Shown here piece after piece: positions 50,279-63,225 of a stretch of DNA of 64,000 bases; position 1 is the stretch's first letter; each line of letters opens with the position of its first letter. Location of the stretch: the NCBI GenBank assembly GCA_037039925.1, contig JAXRKP010001192.1:27501-91500 (forward strand), written 5' to 3'. Source of the stretch: Doris montereyensis. Lineage: Eukaryota; Mollusca; Gastropoda; Nudibranchia; Dorididae. The notes beneath the pieces are model-generated. The model saw only the letters and a list, made by a program, of their open reading frames with translations. It searched no databases and was not told where the DNA came from. A program made the position numbers and the translations under genes.

Positions 50279-51470
50279 TTGTCATTGTCATTGCTTGTCA
50301 TTGTTTGTCATTGTCATTGTTTGTCATTGTTTGTCATTCTCTGTCAGTTTGTCATTGTCATTGTTTGTCATTGTCATTGTTTGTTATTGTCATTTTTTGT
50401 CATTGTCATTGTTTGTCATTGTTTGTTATTGTCATTGTTTGTCCTTGTCATTGTTTGTTATTGTCATTGTTTGTCATTGTCATTGTTTGTCATTGTCATT
50501 GTTTGTCATTGTAATTTTTTGTCATTCTTTGTCATTGTCATTGTTTGTTATTGTCATTGTTTGTCATTGTCATTGTTTGTCATTGTCATTGTTTGTCATT
50601 GTCATTTTTTGTCATTGTCATTGTTTGTCATTGTTTGTCATTGTCATTGTTTGTCATTGTCACTGTCTGTCATTGTCATTGCTTGTCATTGTCATTGTTT
50701 GTCCTTGTTTGTCATTGTCATTCTTTGTCATTGTCATTGTTTGTCATTGTCATTGTTTGTCATTGTCATTTTTTGTCATTGTTTGTCATTGTCATTGTTT
50801 GTCATTGTCATTGTTTGTCATTGTCATTGTTTGTCATTGTCATTGTTTGTCATTGTTTGTTATTGTCACTGTCTGTCATTGTCATTGCTTGTCATTGTCA
50901 TTGTTTGTCCTTGTTTGTCATTGTCATTGTTTGTTTTTGTTTGTCATTGTTTGTCATTGTTATTGTTTGTCATTGTCATTGTTTGTCATTGTCATTGTTT
51001 GTTTTTGTTTGTCATTGTTTGTCATTGTTATTGTTTGTCATTGTCATTGTTTGTTTTTGTTTGTCATTGTCATTGTTTGTTTTTGTTTGTCATTGTTTGT
51101 TTTTGTTTGTCATTGTTATTGTTTGTCATTGTCATTGTTTGTTTTTGTTTGTCATTGTCATTGTTTGTTTTTGTTTGTCATTGTCATTGTTTGTTTTTGT
51201 TTGTCATTGTGTCATTGTTATTGTTTGTCATTGTCATTGTTTGTTTTTGTTTGTCATTGTCATTGTTTGTTTTTGTTTGTCATTGTCATTGTTTGTTTTT
51301 GTTTGTCATCGTTATTGTTTGTCATTGTCATTGTCTGTTTTTGTTTGTCATTGTTTGTTTTTGTTTGTCATTGTCATTGTTTGTTTTTGTTTGTCATTGT
51401 CATTGTTTGTCATTGTCATTGTCATTGTTTGTCATTGTCATTGTTTGTCATCGCTTGTTTTTGTTTTTTC
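50275..51470. repeat. GTCATT-based minisatellite, ~1.2 kb
   Basis: Units built from GTCATT, GTTTGT and TTTTT blocks: the left half is mostly GTCATTGTCATTGTTT (about 17-18 bp), the right half adds GTTTTTGTTTGTCATT. All three plus-strand frames are open for over 300 codons because stops are excluded by the unit; these are not genes. It sits in INTS5 intron 5. Confidence 0.96.
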
Positions 51471-51610
51471 TCATTGGAATCAACCCTCTCCATCATATGT
51501 GACAACCTCGGGGTGAATTCAAAGAGAAAGAGGAATCACAGTAAGATGAAAGAGTAAAAGGAAAAAGTAAGACCTGCCAGTAGGGCCTGCCAACCGCCCA
51601 CTACCTGCCT
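51470..51610 (-). mobile_element. SINE-like family S3 copy
   Basis: CTCTCCATCATATGTGACAA, CCTCGGGGTGAATTCAAAGA, then AAAGTAAGACCTGCCAGTAG and GGCCTGCCAACCGCCC. Minus orientation; truncated on the left by the GTCATT minisatellite. Confidence 0.7.
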
Positions 51611-52210
51611 CTCTACAAGAGCCGTAAACCAGAGGGCGACCCGTAAACCAGAGGGTGATACGTAAACCAGACAGAGGGCGATACATAAACCAGAGGGCGA
51701 TACGTAAACCAGACAGAGGACAATACGTAAACTAGAGGACGATACGTAAACCAAACAGAGGACAATAAGTAAACCAGACAGAGGACAATACGTAAAGCAG
51801 AGGGTGACCCTTAAACCAGAGGGCGATACGTAAACCAGACAGAGGACAATACATAAACCAGACAGAGGACAATACGTAAAACCAGAGCGTGACCCTTAAA
51901 CCAGAGGGCGATACGTAAACCAGACAGAGGACAATACATAAACCAGAGCGTGACCCTTAAACCAGAGGGCGATACGTAAAACCAGACAGGGCGATACGTA
52001 AACCAGAGGGTGACCCTTAAACAAGAGGGCGATACGTAAACCAGACAGAGGGCAATACGTAAACCAGACAGAGGGCGATACGTAAACCAGAGGGTGACCC
52101 ATAAAACAGAGAGCGATACGTAAACCAGAGGGTGATATGTAAACCAGACAGAGGGCGATACATAAACCAAAGGGTGATCCGTAACACAACGTGATACGTA
52201 AACCAGAAGG
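51611..52210. repeat. ACGTAAACCAGA minisatellite beside INTS5 exon 5
   Basis: Units of GGGCGATACGTAAACCAGA and GGACAATACGTAAACCAGAC (19-20 bp) in changing order. It ends 10 bp from the donor of INTS5 exon 5, so the intron starts almost directly with the array. Confidence 0.94.
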
Positions 52211-52220
52211 TGACACCAAC

Positions 52221-52369
52221 CTTTGTCAGACAGGTCAGCAGTCGGACGGCCGCCTCGTGCTGCTTGGGCAAGTGAGCCATGCTGGCGAGGCGAGACATTT
52301 CCAGCCCGCTCATGATGGTGGCCATGATGGATCTCAGGATGGGAGACAGGTAGTAGATAAACACACAAC
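52221..52369 (-). CDS. INTS5: INTS5 exon 5
   Basis: A 149-bp exon: acceptor TCTCTTTCTCCAG, donor GTTGGT; phase 1 to 0, no stops. It encodes CVFIYYLSPILRSIMATIMS then GLEMSRLASMAHLPKQHEAA and VRLLTCLTK. Vertebrate INTS5 has at this point C-Y-C-S-V-L-L-R-G-L-L-A-A-L-L-G-H-W-E followed by a His/Glu-rich linker and a second helix, the same layout. INTS5 is a scaffold subunit of the Integrator complex, which cleaves nascent RNA (snRNA, paused transcripts) at RNA polymerase II. With INTS8 it forms the shoulder module that helps seat the PP2A phosphatase part. Confidence 0.87.
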
Positions 52370-52984
52370 CTGGAGAAAGAGACAAAAGGTTTGGTTCTTT
52401 CATCACAATTTACCCTCTACAACAACATATCTATTGTCGGCTCAGACAGACATTGCCCCAATTATACACATTTGACAAAATTGGAGTTGCTACCACAGAC
52501 TGTCTGGTAATAAGGTAAACAACTTAGACTGTTTTACCAAGGCCAGCAGGGAGTAACGTCCCTTTGATTGGTGTTGCTAAATTAATTTTAAAATGTCTGA
52601 AGTGAGCCGACTGGAGACAGTCCATATAAGTACTTCGGGAATAAAAAAAGAAAGTACACTATTAATATCCCTCTTGTCAGTCTATAATCTAGATCTAGAA
52701 GTAGTGGCTGTCATTGAATGCCTAGGCTTAAGTACGGTGAATTTGTCACTCGTTGCAGTTGCCGTCACTAGATCTAGAATCCAGGAGAGGAGATAACCTT
52801 TAAAGTGCCGTGTTGACTATAGTCAAAATTTCCAGTTGACATTTGTATTGCCGACCTCGACTGTAGTCAAAACTTGACCAGCTCCCCTAAAGTGGCAGAA
52901 TATAAAATAAAACGAGGTAAATTGTTACGTAGAGTAGTTTCCCCTGCCATTGTAATAGACTGTTGCTACTGAATTATTTTTTTC
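52370..52984. other. Part of INTS5 intron 4, nothing recognised
   Basis: An open frame at 52593-52796 (plus) has no family signature. The sequence contains several TCTAGATCTAGA-like blocks, also common elsewhere in the window. Confidence 0.5.
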
Positions 52985-53226
52985 CGCCGATTTGACCCAG
53001 AATTGACCTATTTTTCCGACTTATTTAACCTCGAATGCGTGGATTTCGATGATGAACATATTATGCACCGTCATGAATTTGATTCTGGCGAGGCTTGAGT
53101 TGAAGATAGTGATGATCCATGGTGCAGCAAATATGATAGAAGTGTTGAAGAGCTTATTGCATGTGACAGTGACGACGAAGTGTATGAGGTCCTTCAGGAG
53201 AGAGCACAAATGAAAAGTGGGCGGGC
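52985..53226 (+). pseudogene. Acidic coding-like fragment with one stop
   Basis: The plus strand reads FNLECVDFDDEHIMHRHEFD, one TGA, then VEDSDDPWCSKYDRSVEELI and ACDSDDEVYEVLQERAQMKS. Strongly biased to Asp/Glu over 80 codons with a single stop, unlike its surroundings. No family was recognised; acidic N-terminal regions of DNA-transposon proteins look like this. It is cut at 53227 by an S2 SINE. Confidence 0.4.
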
Positions 53227-53228
53227 GT

Positions 53229-53440
53229 GGCACTGTTATCACCTCCTGGCCAGAACGCTAGTCTGACGAGGTTTTTACTCCCGAGCTAGTGCTTGTACTC
53301 ATTTTGCACCCGGGTCAGTGGGGAAGCGCGTGTTATGTGTCTTTCACAAGGAACACAACGTCGGGCCTGGTTTTGCCATAACCCGGGATCTCATGATCCC
53401 CAGTCTGGCAGTCTAACCACTTAGCCACCGACGCCACATA
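53229..53440 (-). mobile_element. tRNA-derived SINE family S2 copy (tail-truncated)
   Basis: Starts within the S2 body (TTATCACCTCCTGGCCAGAA) and keeps the full head. The minus strand reads GGTGGCTAAGTGGTTAGACT, a good tRNA-like A-box region. The B box is damaged (GGGTTATGGC). Confidence 0.85.
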
Positions 53441-53689
53441 CTCAGTGTTGAGGACACAGTTGAAACATCATTGTCATCCTGTCTATTTTCATTGGTTTCA
53501 GTTTTCAAACTAATCTTCGTGACTCAATCCTAATGATGCTCTTGGAATTACTTACCTAATCCAGGTGTTGATTTACTTAAGACCCCCCCCCCTGTTCTGT
53601 ATATAAAAGTTGTATAAATGTAATTCTGTATAATAAACACATTTTTCAAGTTTAAAAAAAAACAACAAGTAAAGATAAAGATGAGGACA

Positions 53690-54015
53690 AAGGTATATTA
53701 GTCTTTATCACCGCATAAGAGCAAGCAGGCTCACTGACTGTACATCATTTATCCCCCGGCAGACCATTTCATTCAAAGTCCTTCTCAACTCCCTGGAGAG
53801 CATGCCATTACAATACAGCTGTCTGTTAGGCTCTTCATATTAACACTCTGATAAGATCCTCCTCTACCTACTAGTTTACACCTGGGTCAAATGTCGAAAG
53901 CAGAATAGAATGAAGTACCTTTCCTACTAAGATTACAATGTAGTGAAAAAAAACCTTGGCCAGCCAGGGTTTCGAACCAGTATCGTCATGCTCCAAACCC
54001 ACAATACACTCTAAG
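53690..54015 (-). mobile_element. SINE family S4 copy 3
   Basis: Landmarks CAAGCAGGCTCACTGACTGT, TTCATATTAACACTCTGATA, TAGTTTACACCTGGGTCAAA and CAGGGTTTCGAACCAGTATC. The last is, on the minus strand, a B-box-like GGTTCGAAACC, the best evidence that S4 is tRNA-derived. Confidence 0.78.
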
Positions 54016-54051
54016 AAACAGAATGAAGAAAATTCAAAATAGAAGACATTT

Positions 54052-54312
54052 GAAGGGGTCATTTCAATAGTGCCTATGTCCACTTTCGTGAAAAACGAGA
54101 TAGAGAGAGATAATCCTAGGCATAAAAGGAAATCATGCTTCCAGAAAAGTATGAAAGTGATAATATGATGAAATCACATCACAGTTTTAGCTGTTTGAAA
54201 CTTGAATTCCAAAGCTGCATGTGCCTAAGTCCATGGGTTTTTTGGGTCATTTTTTTCTCTAAATGACGAAACTTTGACTTGGGCACATTATTGAAAAGAC
54301 CGCTTCAATTGT
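54052..54312. mobile_element. TIR element M1, copy 3 (inverted)
   Basis: Ends GAAGGGGTCATTTCAATAGT and ATTATTGAAAAGACCGCTTC. The interior is in the opposite orientation to the copies at 43336 and 44417. It lies in INTS5 intron 4, about 65 bp from exon 4. Confidence 0.8.
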
Positions 54313-54378
54313 TTTGTTCTTTCCCCTCAAAGCAAGTTCATTTCCCCAACATCCCAGAGAGACATGCCGTTTCCTTAC

Positions 54379-54448
54379 TGGTGCTAAACTCCTCAACGAT
54401 GTCCCACAGGAACGACATCTCTTCAAGGCGCTCCAGACAAACGTGTCC
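54379..54448 (-). CDS. INTS5: INTS5 exon 4 (frameshifted)
   Basis: A 70-bp exon: acceptor TTTTTTTGTGTTCCAG, donor GTAAGG. The start, read in the phase left by exon 3, gives RDTFVWSALKR, continuing the T-A-E-R of exon 3 as T-x-E-R-D, a conserved vertebrate motif (T-V-E-R-D-L). The end, read in the phase needed by exon 5, gives MSFLWDIVEEFST. The two frames meet near GAAGAGATGTCG, so one base is missing; 71 nt would chain phase 2 to phase 1 perfectly. Same explanation as exon 6: assembly indel or, less likely, a real mutation. Confidence 0.78.
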
Positions 54449-54534
54449 CTGGAACACAAAAAAACAACGAAAATTTTTTTAATCAATTAAGGACGACATT
54501 TACTTTTTAACATCTCCGATACCTTGCTCTGCAT

Positions 54535-55345
54535 AATATGGCCACAAATAGCTTTCCTGCATACCACCAGCACTACCATATGGCCAACATATCTTTCCTT
54601 GCATATAATCAACACTAACACATGGCCAACATATCTTTCCTTGCATACAATTAACACTACCATATGGCCAACATATCTTTCCTTGCATATAATCAACACT
54701 AACACATGGTCAACAAATCTTTCCTTGCATACAATTAACACTACCATATGGTCAACTCATCTTTCCTTGCATACAATTAACACTACCACATGGTCAACAT
54801 ATCTTTCCTTGCATACAATCAACATTAACACATGGCCAACATATCTTTCCTTACATGCAATCAGCACTAACACAGGGCTAACATATCTTTCCTTGCATAC
54901 ATTCAGCCCTTACATATTGCCAACATATATTTCCCTGCATATAATCAACATTAACATATGGCCAACATATCTTTCCTTCCATACAATCAACACTAACATA
55001 TAACCAACATATTTTCCTTGTGTACAATCAACAATAACACATGGCCAACATATCTTTCCTTGTATCCAATCAACACTAGCCAACATATCTTTCCTTGCAT
55101 ACAATCAACACTAACACATGGCCAACATATCTTTCCTTGCATACAATCAACACTAACACATTGCAAACACATATTTCTTTGCATACAATCAACACTAACA
55201 CATTGCCAACACATATTTCCTTGTATACAATCTGCACTAACACATGGCCAACATATCTTTCCTTGTATACAATCAACACTAACACATTGCCAACACATAT
55301 TTCCTTGTATACAATCAACACTAACACATTGCCAACATATCTTTC
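54535..55345. repeat. ~42-bp minisatellite in INTS5 intron 3
   Basis: About 19 copies of ACACATGGCCAACATATCTT, TCCTTGCATACAATCAACAC, TA. Copies beyond 55140 carry an ATTGCCAACACATATTTCCT variant in alternation with the standard type. Long open frames on both strands (for example 54524-55003) are by-products. Confidence 0.95.
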
Positions 55346-55598
55346 CATAGATCTAGCATTCACCATTTTCTCATATCAACTTGTGCAAAGGCATTTTACC
55401 AAACACTTTATCCAAGGCTGTCCAACATAAGTGTCTCTGACCAGCTGTGGTTCTGTGACTTTCTTAGCAAATGTAGCATTGAACATTTTCTTTTTCTAGC
55501 CCCATCCTTTGAATTCTTAGACTCAATCGTGAAAGACGGAGTAGAAAAGCATATTATGAACTCCAAAGACGACTGTTTTAGACGATACAGAATTTGAC
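55340..55598 (+). other. Unassigned 85-codon open stretch without start
   Basis: Plus-strand frame open from the end of the minisatellite to TGA at 55597. It reads LYPRLSNISVSDQLWFCDFL, then APSFEFLDSIVKDGVEKHIM. There is no in-frame ATG near the beginning. No family is recognised. It overlaps INTS5 intron 3 in antisense. It may be a decayed transposon piece or chance. Confidence 0.25.
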
Positions 55599-55840
55599 TC
55601 CGAACCGTTCATTTCATTACTTGAGTCGTATCCTGCTCGCCTAGATGCTGTCGGAAGAGTGAGTGTTAGACACACCAACATTTTTTAATAAATGTATGAA
55701 ATTTTGGATTTGAGATAAGAAATAATTGATATTAAGACCCATATTATTTGCTTTTTCATATCGATTTTGAGCCTGACTGGGTGGGGGTCGTCTAAGGTAT
55801 TTAAACTCCATTATGACAAGGGAAATTGATCAGAACTTAC

Positions 55841-56013
55841 CTCTCGGCAGTGACCTTCCTAAACTCAGGATCGGGCCACAGCACATCGTTGTACAAAGAA
55901 TCAGAAGTCAACACATCAACCAGCACACAGCCCAACGTCCTGGCTGCACTCTCACTGATGATCCAATCAGAGGAGAGGGAGGTTTTGGCGGATGATGCTG
56001 ATGGCGGCTGCGT
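55841..56013 (-). CDS. INTS5: INTS5 exon 3
   Basis: A 173-bp exon: acceptor CAAATTTGTTCTCAG, donor GTAAGTTC; phase 0 to 2, no stops. A Ser/Pro-rich start is followed by SESAARTLGCVLVDVLTSDS and LYNDVLWPDPEFRKVTAE. The vertebrate counterpart runs S-P-E-A-A-K-A-V-A-V-T-L-V-E-S-V-C and W-P-P-E-E-x-x-R-A-T-V-E-R-D, a clear match in order and spacing. Preceded by a poorly conserved linker as in other INTS5 proteins. Confidence 0.88.
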
Positions 56014-56159
56014 CTGAGAACAAATTTGAAAAGTATGAACCTGATGCTTGTATTTCTGACTAGACGGAATTGCACGGGTTTCATTACAAGTCAGTAGTCC
56101 AGAGCTGCCGACCTCATGAACAGAAAAAGTAAGAGATTGCTGCTCGCCAAAAAGAAGGA

Positions 56160-56640
56160 AGATTTGGGGGGGGGGGGGGGGGGAAGTGGACGAAATTGCT
56201 AACAAAATTTAATGTGGACAGGAGAAGTTTAAAACATTAGCTCAAAAGCATACAATCTCAACAACAAAAAAAGACGTACAAATCCACTTTTTAGCAGAAG
56301 GTTGGTAACACTGTTAGGCCCATCACTTTATGTCCTGTCTCCATGCTGAATGAAATATTTGCAACAGAAGATACAGTACACATATCCTTTAAAGATTTAG
56401 GGCACGTGATTATGTCAAATGACCTTTGAATGACTGAAATACACGTCGAGAAATCATAGAATAATATGGATACATCTGAAATATTTTTAGATTCCAAATC
56501 ATTCATTAAAAAAAATGCATTTCAAAGTATGGAGCTCTTTATCAATGGCAACCTTAAAACTATTACATAAGTTACATAGCCAATACAGAAACAACCGGTG
56601 AATTCAGAAAGAAAGGCAAAAGGCCCTTACCTATCAAGAG
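56160..56640. other. Part of INTS5 intron 2
   Basis: A G-run (56166-56183) and AT-rich sequence. Nothing else recognised. Confidence 0.5.
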
Positions 56641-56937
56641 TAAAGTAAAGTTCCTTCAAGGTCCTTAAGGCCCTTAGAGCTGGAACTTTTCCCGGTTTCA
56701 ATAGCGTGAAGCAGAACAGGTGACAAAATAATCACCTCCTGGCCAGGACGCTAGTCTGACGCAAGTTTTTACTCACAAGCTAGTGCTTGCACATATTTGC
56801 ATCTGGGTAGAGTGGGGAAATGCGTGTTCAGCGTTTGTCCCAAGGAACACAGCATCGGACCTGGCATTGCTAGGATCCAAACACGGAACCCCATAATCCC
56901 CAGTCCGGCAGCCTAACCGCTTGGCCACCGATGCCAC
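56640..56937 (-). mobile_element. tRNA-derived SINE family S2 copy (best head)
   Basis: Complete S2 copy. On the minus strand the head reads GGTGGCCAAGCGGTTAGGCT (A-box region) and, after a spacer, CGTGTTTGGATCC (B-box), very like a tRNA-Ser/Leu type with a longer spacing. The body matches the 49646 copy throughout. Confidence 0.88.
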
Positions 56938-57125
56938 TCCCCTGCCCATAGCTTATCCCAGTGTTGGGAGCAATGAAGGGCACAGGCAATACAAGATCAC
57001 CGCTTAGATCGGACACTGGCCTGTCTGTCACAGGTTCTACCTCCCAGCAAGAGCTGGTACCCATTGGCAGTTAGAAGGAAACTAAACATTAAAGCAGCAT
57101 ACGAACCCAAGACCTCATGGTAACA
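56938..57125 (-). mobile_element. SINE family S2, adjacent diverged copy
   Basis: Follows the previous copy directly: CCATAGCTTATCCCAGTGTT, GATCACCGCTTAGATCGGAC, AGCAAGAGCTGGTACCCATT, CGAACCCAAGACCTCATGGT. More diverged than its neighbour, so the two are not a simple recent duplication. Confidence 0.65.
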
Positions 57126-57209
57126 AGTCCAAATGTCTATGATAGCACAAAACCAAGGACTCTGGGAACTAAAGGGACAGCTGTACAAAAAAATTATTAC
57201 ATGACTCAC

Positions 57210-57349
57210 AGATGAACAAGGCTCGTCTGTCTCCATTGGTTCCTCCTTGACAGCGCTTGTTCCTGGTTGGCCAGTCGACCTCTGGTGCGGCTCTCTACAG
57301 CAGTGCCACAGAGTTTCAATCAGAGTTATGCGATTCGAGATGTGGCATC
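57210..57349 (-). CDS. INTS5: INTS5 exon 2
   Basis: A 140-bp exon: acceptor CTATTCTTTAG, donor GTGAGTCA; only phase 1 entry is free of stops, and it exits in phase 0. It encodes CHISNRITLIETLWHCCREP followed by a hydrophilic linker with KEEPMETDEPCSS. The first part matches the vertebrate segment E-V-I-Y-N-T-Q-S-L-L-S-L-L-V-H-C-C. The acidic, Pro/Ser/Thr-rich linker is a likely disordered loop, and PMETDEPCSS resembles a PEST-like stretch (inference). Confidence 0.85.
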
Positions 57350-57409
57350 CTAAAGAATAGAAAACAAATCACAATTCAACAAATCAATTCAACATGAAGT
57401 TGGTTTCAT

Positions 57410-57525
57410 TGAAAAATGTTCCCCTTCAACCATATTTGGTGATCACAAGATGAAGTCGGAGCCTTCTTTGCCTATCGTTGGGTACTGATTCATACCCGAG
57501 TCCAATGCACATTCAAACCTTCAGA
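57410..57525 (-). mobile_element. S3/S4-like fragments in INTS5 intron 1
   Basis: Short blocks only: CCATATTTGGTGATCACAAG resembles S3, and ATCGTTGGGTACTGATTCAT resembles S4. The rest of intron 1 (57530-57884) is AT-rich with a GAAGAAGAG stretch at 57720-57765. Confidence 0.4.
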
Positions 57526-57884
57526 TAATTTACTCTCTCCACGAAGTTTTATCACTTCTTTACCATCTACGCACACACCTGTCAGAAGTGGAAAGTCAAA
57601 TGTCAATTGCATCATACACTCATGTTCATTTTATCAATCATTTGCAGATTCTGACAGAACAAACTAATTTTCACTTGCACAACACCTCCAAAATATTCCA
57701 GAACACATTGACAAGATTGAAGAGGAGAAGGAGAAGAGGAAGAAGAAAAGAAGAAGAAGAAAAAAACAACAACACCAACACCAATATCAGCAACAAAGAT
57801 AATAACAAAACACCATTTCAACAGCGAAATAAATCTACTACAAATCAGGGAGAAAGCCACATTAGATAAATTGATTATATAAAC

Positions 57885-58128
57885 TTGCCGTAGAAATCTC
57901 TTGTTTGGCAGCCAGGTTTTTTGGCATCCACCTAATGACGCCGCCGTGATAGACACTGGAGTGAGAGCGGGGCAAGGCTATGGACAGCCGCTGCTGGTTG
58001 TTTTCTTCCAGCAGTGAATCGTAGTTGCCAGACGCTGGGGCCAACACAGTGGAAGCCGTAGAGCTTGTTGACGGTATATAAGATGACGCTGCCACCAATT
58101 CCTTTCCTCCGAAAAGTTTGAAGTTAGT
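57885..58128 (-). CDS. INTS5: INTS5 exon 1 of 8 seen (internal exon)
   Basis: Reads from an acceptor at 58129-58130 (TATTTAACAG) in phase 0 through TNFKLFGGKELVAASSYIPS, a Ser/Thr-rich loop, LLEENNQQRLSIALPRSHSS and VYHGGVIRWMPKNLAAKQE. The diagnostic match is S-V-Y-H-G-G-V-I, equivalent to S-V-F-H-A-G-V-I-G of vertebrate INTS5, preceded by N-x-x-L-F-G-G as in that protein. The donor is uncertain: GTTTAT at 57884 gives the phase 1 needed by exon 2; a GC donor (GCAAGT at 57888) is a better motif but leaves the wrong phase. The N-terminal two thirds of the protein must lie upstream (above 58130 or beyond the window); I found no exon for it here. Confidence 0.85.
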
Positions 58129-58385
58129 CTGTTAAATAGTTGTCAGATTATAAATATTTGATAACAAGATGTGTACTTTACAATTCATTGTATTTCAAAT
58201 ATTAAAGCTATTACAAAATGAGAAACGATAACTGTAAATTTCTAGACATTATCCATGTTTACTTCACAGCTTGCAAATTTAGCTGGGTCATTTTTGTTTT
58301 GGGGTTTTCTTCTGGTCTTTTAAATTATATTTATTATCAATATATATATTATTACTTACCGTAGTACTAGTAGTCATAGTAGTAG

Positions 58386-58406
58386 TAGAGTGGTGGTGGT
58401 GTTAGC

Positions 58407-58487
<81 letters not shown>

Positions 58488-58615
58488 AGTAGTAGTAGTA
58501 TTAGTAGTAGTTTAGTAGTAGTGGTAGTAGTAGTATTAGTAGTAGTAATAGTAGTAGTGGTAGTAGTAGTATTAGTAGTAGTAGTAGTAGTAGTAGTATA
58601 GTATTATAGTAGTAT

Positions 58616-58690
<75 letters not shown>

Positions 58691-58815
58691 TAGTAGTAGT
58701 GGTAGTAGTAGTACTAGTAGTAGTAGTGGTAGTGGTAGTAGTAGTAGTATTATTAGTAGTAGCAGTAGTAGTAGTGGTAGTAGTAGTAGGAGTAGTAGTG
58801 GTGGTAGTGCTAACA
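58386..58815. repeat. (TAG)n trinucleotide tract
   Basis: About 430 bp of GTA/TAG repeats with GTG, ATT and AGC breaks. Thr-rich and Leu-rich open frames on the minus strand are by-products. Confidence 0.95.
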
Positions 58816-58825
58816 GTTGTAGTGA

Positions 58826-59260
58826 CAACTCCACTAATAAAGACAGAACAAACATGTGACGTTTCGGGTATAACCCTTTCAGACAACAAATGAGAAATAT
58901 CTAGAACAGTGAGAAAAGATGTCCCGATAGTAGTATGACAAAGAAGACGACTATAGATCTAGATCTATTAGCAATTTTTAAAAAGATAAATAACGTAAAC
59001 AAAGAGATGTGGCAATGTGAACTATCTAAATAGCCGTGAATAATGAAGGAGCCACAATGGAGTGAAGCCAAAGAGCGAAATATGACAATAAGTGACAACT
59101 CCACTAATAAAGACAGAACAAACACGTGACGGATGTCTATCGGGACATCTTCCTCACTGTTCTAGATATTTCTCGTTTGTTGTCTGACGAAGGGTTATAC
59201 CCAAACGTCTTTTATTAGTGGAGTTGTCACTTATTGTCATATTTGACCTTGACTTCACTC
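58826..59260. mobile_element. Inverted repeat with hammerhead-like motifs
   Basis: Arms of about 100 bp (58826-58929 and 59136-59236) are inverted copies of one another and flank about 210 bp. A second partial direct copy of the outer end (GACAACTCCACTAATAAAGA) lies at 59094. On the minus strand the left arm has GGGTTATACCCGAAACGTC preceded by CTGAAA. On the plus strand the right arm has CTGACGAAGGGTTATACCC followed by AAACGTC. Together they spell the hammerhead ribozyme core CTGANGA, stem II, GAAAC-GTC. Such motifs are known in Penelope-like retroelements and related repeats; assignment to that class is inference. Confidence 0.6.
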
Positions 59261-59284
59261 CACTGTCGCTCCTTCATATCATTA

Positions 59285-62605
<3,321 letters not shown>

Positions 62606-63000
62606 CAAATCTATTAAGATAATGAATGAGGAAGGCTCTTGGTGAAATAAAGGGATTTATAAATTCAGTTGTCACAAGCAAAACAAAAACATCTTGGTTC
62701 TGTGGATTTATAAGAGATAATGAAATGTATTGTATTGTTTTTTTTTCATTCAGAAAGGGATGTGAACAAACCACGTACAAAGGTTTAGTTTAAGACTTTA
62801 TCTGTCAAATTCAACCTTAGTTAAACTTTCGTTTAAGTGGATTTGTGTGCCAACTGACTAGTCAAATTTTAAAAACTAAAACATGCCATATGTCTAATAT
62901 CAGGGTTTTTGAGTTTCATTCACGAGAATGTGATGACAAGGGCCACTTGCGTTTAAGCAATTTGATTTAAGACTTTATCTGCCCAGAATTCAACCTAGTT
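62606..63000. other. Non-coding stretch
   Basis: No coding or repeat signal, apart from a repeated TTTAAGACTTTATCTG block (62791 and 62967). Confidence 0.5.
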
Positions 63001-63225
63001 AAGTTCCTTCCCTTTTGTTACCAACCCATATAGTCGGAATTTATTTCGGTTTCAATAGCGTGGTTAGCGGAACAGGTGACAATAATCACCTCTTGAGTCA
63101 GAACTAAGTCCGATTTTTTACCCAATCTAGCGTGTGGCTGCACTCCATTTGCCCTGGGCTGGTATTAGGGGCCCAGACGTTCAGTGTCTTTCCAGGAGAG
63201 AGAACACAATGTCCAACCAACTTGT
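63000..63225 (-). mobile_element. SINE family S2, degraded copy
   Basis: Blocks AAGTTCCTTCCCTTTTGTTA, TTTCGGTTTCAATAGCGTGG, AACAGGTGACAATAATCACC and GTTCAGTGTCTTTCCAGGAG follow S2 order; the head is lost. Confidence 0.6.

Noticed and set aside
50145..51557. Three overlapping 320-470-codon frames rich in Cys, His, Val, Leu
   Set aside because: All three frames are open because the GTCATT/GTTTGT units contain no stop on that strand. The cysteine-histidine pattern is not a zinc-finger pattern and follows the DNA period.
54487..55366. Open frames on both strands with repeated ICWPCVSVDCMQGK-type peptides
   Set aside because: These follow the ~42-bp minisatellite unit exactly (14 codons) and have no homology.
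56880..56937. Possible tRNA gene on the minus strand
   Set aside because: A- and B-box-like parts are present, but the cloverleaf is degraded and the same head recurs in other SINE copies.
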